32,753 bases of DNA from Clostridia bacterium. Lineage in GTDB: Bacteria; Bacillota; Clostridia; Oscillospirales; CAG-272. A program made the translations under genes and the position numbers. The stretch covers positions 1-32,753 of the forward strand of contig JAFUPK010000045.1 in assembly GCA_017481265.1 (NCBI GenBank), read 5' to 3'. Positions 31,544 to 32,753 of the stretch are shown piece by piece; the first letter of the stretch is position 1, and each line of letters starts with the position of its first letter. The notes below the pieces were generated by a model. That model saw only the letters and a list, made by a program, of their open reading frames with translations. It searched no databases and was not told the origin of the DNA.

Positions 31544-32463
31544 TGAGTGATATGTACGATATAGTAGTAGTAGGCGCAGGCCCTGCAGGACTTTGCTCCG
31601 CAGTATATGCACGGCGCGCCGGTAAAACAGTTTTGATCCTTGACCGCGCCGCTTTCGGCGGTCAGATCACATATTCTCCCAAGATCGAGAATTATCCCGG
31701 ATTCGAAAGCATCAGCGGAACTGAGCTTGCTGATAAGATGGTAGAGCAGGTACTTGCTCAAGGTGCCGATGTTGAGCTCGAATGTGTTACCGAGGTACGT
31801 GATAACGGAGATACCAAGACCGTGATCACCGAGGACGGCAACGAATACGAGTGCCGTGCGGTGATACTCGCCTGCGGAGCACGTCACAGACATCTCGGCA
31901 TCGAAAACGAGGAACGCTTCATCGGCGAGGGTATATCCTTCTGTGCCGTTTGCGACGGAGCATTCTATGAAGGACGCGACGTTATCCTCATCGGTGGCGG
32001 AAATTCAGCTCTGCAGGAGGCTATCCTCCTTGCTGAAACGAGTCGTAAGGTATATGTAGTGCAGAATCTCGATTTTCTTACCGGAGAACAGAAGCTACAG
32101 GAGATTCTCAGCTCAAGAGAAAACGTTGAGATCATTACAGGCTCTGTTGTTGATTCCATCAACGATACTCCGGAATTTACGGGAATCACTGTAAAGCGTG
32201 TGTCAGACGGAGAAAAGCGCGAGCTTTCTGCTGACGGAATGTTTGTTGCTATCGGGCTTGTTCCGGAAAACGGTCCTTTTGCAAACGTATGTGAGCTTGA
32301 CAGCGCGGGATACATTGATGCTGACGAAAGCTGTATGACGAAAACTCCAGGTGTGTTTGTTGCCGGGGACTGTAGAAAGAAGGCGATCCGTCAGGTATCT
32401 ACAGCTATTGCAGACGGCTCTGTTGCCGCTATTTCCGCTTGCAGATATATTGATTCACTTTAA
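31543..32463 (+). CDS. trxB: Thioredoxin-disulfide reductase
   Basis: TrxB passes electrons from NADPH through FAD to thioredoxin. The 306 residues show the FAD-binding DIVVVGAGPAGLCSAVYARR, the redox-active CAVC in ISFCAVCDGAFYEGRDV near 134-137, the NADPH-site GGGNSALQEA near 152, and the closing PGVFVAGDCRKKAIRQVSTA near 270. Length is normal. I chose the ATG at 31543 because it overlaps the upstream stop (TGATG) and gives the usual short N-terminus before YDIVVVG; the frame stays open further upstream within the zinc-ribbon gene. Terminators follow at 32469. Confidence 0.94.
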   Translation: MSDMYDIVVVGAGPAGLCSAVYARRAGKTVLILDRAAFGGQITYSPKIENYPGFESISGTELADKMVEQVLAQGADVELECVTEVRDNGDTKTVITEDGNEYECRAVILACGARHRHLGIENEERFIGEGISFCAVCDGAFYEGRDVILIGGGNSALQEAILLAETSRKVYVVQNLDFLTGEQKLQEILSSRENVEIITGSVVDSINDTPEFTGITVKRVSDGEKRELSADGMFVAIGLVPENGPFANVCELDSAGYIDADESCMTKTPGVFVAGDCRKKAIRQVSTAIADGSVAAISACRYIDSL

Positions 32464-32468
32464 AGTCC

Positions 32469-32497
32469 AAAACCCGCGCCAAAAAACGCGGGTTTTT
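32469..32497 (+). terminator. Intrinsic terminator of trxB
   Basis: AAAACCCGCG-CCAAAAAA-CGCGGGTTTTT: GC-rich stem with T-run, 6 nt past the stop. Confidence 0.9.
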
Positions 32498-32509
32498 CAT
32501 TGCACAAAA

Positions 32510-32535
32510 CAGGAGAAGTCTTTTGACTTCTCCTG
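32510..32535 (-). terminator. Terminator of the minus-strand thioredoxin-fold gene
   Basis: CAGGAGAAGTC/GACTTCTCCTG perfect 11-bp stem; read on the minus strand it is followed by TTTTG. It faces the trxB terminator. Confidence 0.75.
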
Positions 32536-32545
32536 AAATTGTTTT

Positions 32546-32753
32546 TTAAAGGGTCTGAAGGAACTTCTTGATGTTTGCTACAGAGGGGAACTTTTCGATC
32601 TCGCCATTCTTGACAGCTACGAGAGTGGGAGCCTGTTTGATTCCGAGGGATTCGGTAAGCTATGCGTTCTCCTGAGCCATGATCTTTGTATAAGCAACGC
32701 CTGCCTTTGTGAGAAGTGCCTCAGCAATCTTGCAGTTGGGGCAGGTGGGAGAT
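32546..32753 (-). pseudogene. Thioredoxin-fold domain, C-terminal part, with in-frame TAG
   Basis: Read on the minus strand from the window edge, the frame gives S-P-T-CPNC-KIAEALLTKAG, then AYTKIMAQENA, a TAG stop (32660-32662), then LTESLGIKQAPTLVAVKNGE and a final TAA at 32546-32548. The CPNC active site and the cis-Pro motif QAPTLV are those of a thioredoxin/glutaredoxin-like domain. The sequence after the TAG is fully conserved in character, and a residue such as Glu or Lys would be expected at that position, so this is a recent nonsense mutation or a sequence error. It may be a small thioredoxin or the tail of a larger enzyme whose start lies outside the window. Its place opposite trxB fits a redox partner. 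Confidence 0.6.

Noticed and set aside
32660..32662. TAG read as pyrrolysine or a reassigned codon
   Set aside because: TAG ends glmM normally and thioredoxin folds do not use pyrrolysine; mutation or sequence error is simpler.

Overview
The window looks like chromosomal DNA of a low-to-mid GC monoderm anaerobe of the class Clostridia, probably a gut Oscillospiraceae/Ruminococcaceae-type bacterium. This rests on consensus sigma-A promoters, strong Shine-Dalgarno sites with some GTG starts, palindrome-rich intergenic repeats, a secreted protein with wall-binding-like repeats, an L-cysteine desulfidase, and the absence of any LPS or outer-membrane gene. I cannot name a species.

Layout. (1) 1-2150, mostly minus strand: the start of a DUF4186-type gene, then an ABC-2 exporter permease and its ATPase. 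(2) 2310-6600, plus strand: an amino-sugar block with a GlmU-like left-handed beta-helix acetyltransferase, a strongly structured untranslated region with a possible 24-residue ORF, glmS and glmM. Together these lead from fructose-6-P toward (GlcNAc-1-P and) UDP-GlcNAc. (3) 6600-7811: a palindromic repeat element, then a minus-strand PAS protein and flavin reductase. (4) 8000-18985: a polysaccharide operon with a clear promoter. It encodes a PglC-like phosphoglycosyl transferase, a NeuD/PglD-like acetyltransferase, two GT-A and three GT-B glycosyltransferases, a Wzy-like polymerase, a Wzx-like flippase and a TupA-like ATP-grasp ligase. (5) 19046-23743: a 1565-residue secreted protein with an N-terminal phosphodiester glycosidase (NAGPA) domain, beta-sandwich modules and near-identical C-terminal repeats. 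(6) 24086-27639: capE-capF-capG, the set that makes UDP-N-acetyl-L-fucosamine from UDP-GlcNAc. (7) 27674-30472: a membrane-anchored hypothetical protein (plus), then a small membrane protein and an L-cysteine desulfidase (minus). (8) 30520-32753: a multi-zinc-ribbon protein translationally coupled to thioredoxin reductase, facing a thioredoxin-fold reading frame that carries an in-frame TAG.

How it fits together. The glm block supplies UDP-GlcNAc, CapEFG convert it to UDP-L-FucNAc, and the glycosyltransferase/Wzx/Wzy block builds and exports a lipid-linked heteropolysaccharide that probably contains L-FucNAc. The secreted NAGPA protein sits between sugar-nucleotide and assembly genes, so it may trim, release or bind the polymer.

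Most unusual features are non-coding: (a) two homologous ~83-nt leaders directly before capE and capF; (b) a ~180-nt multi-hairpin RNA candidate upstream of glmS; (c) a 29-nt hairpin-plus-SD initiation module almost identical before glmS and the zinc-ribbon gene, with a relative upstream of capE; (d) a 62-bp dispersed palindromic element, 54/62 identical between two copies in opposite orientation. All functional statements come from reading motifs by eye; no database search was run.
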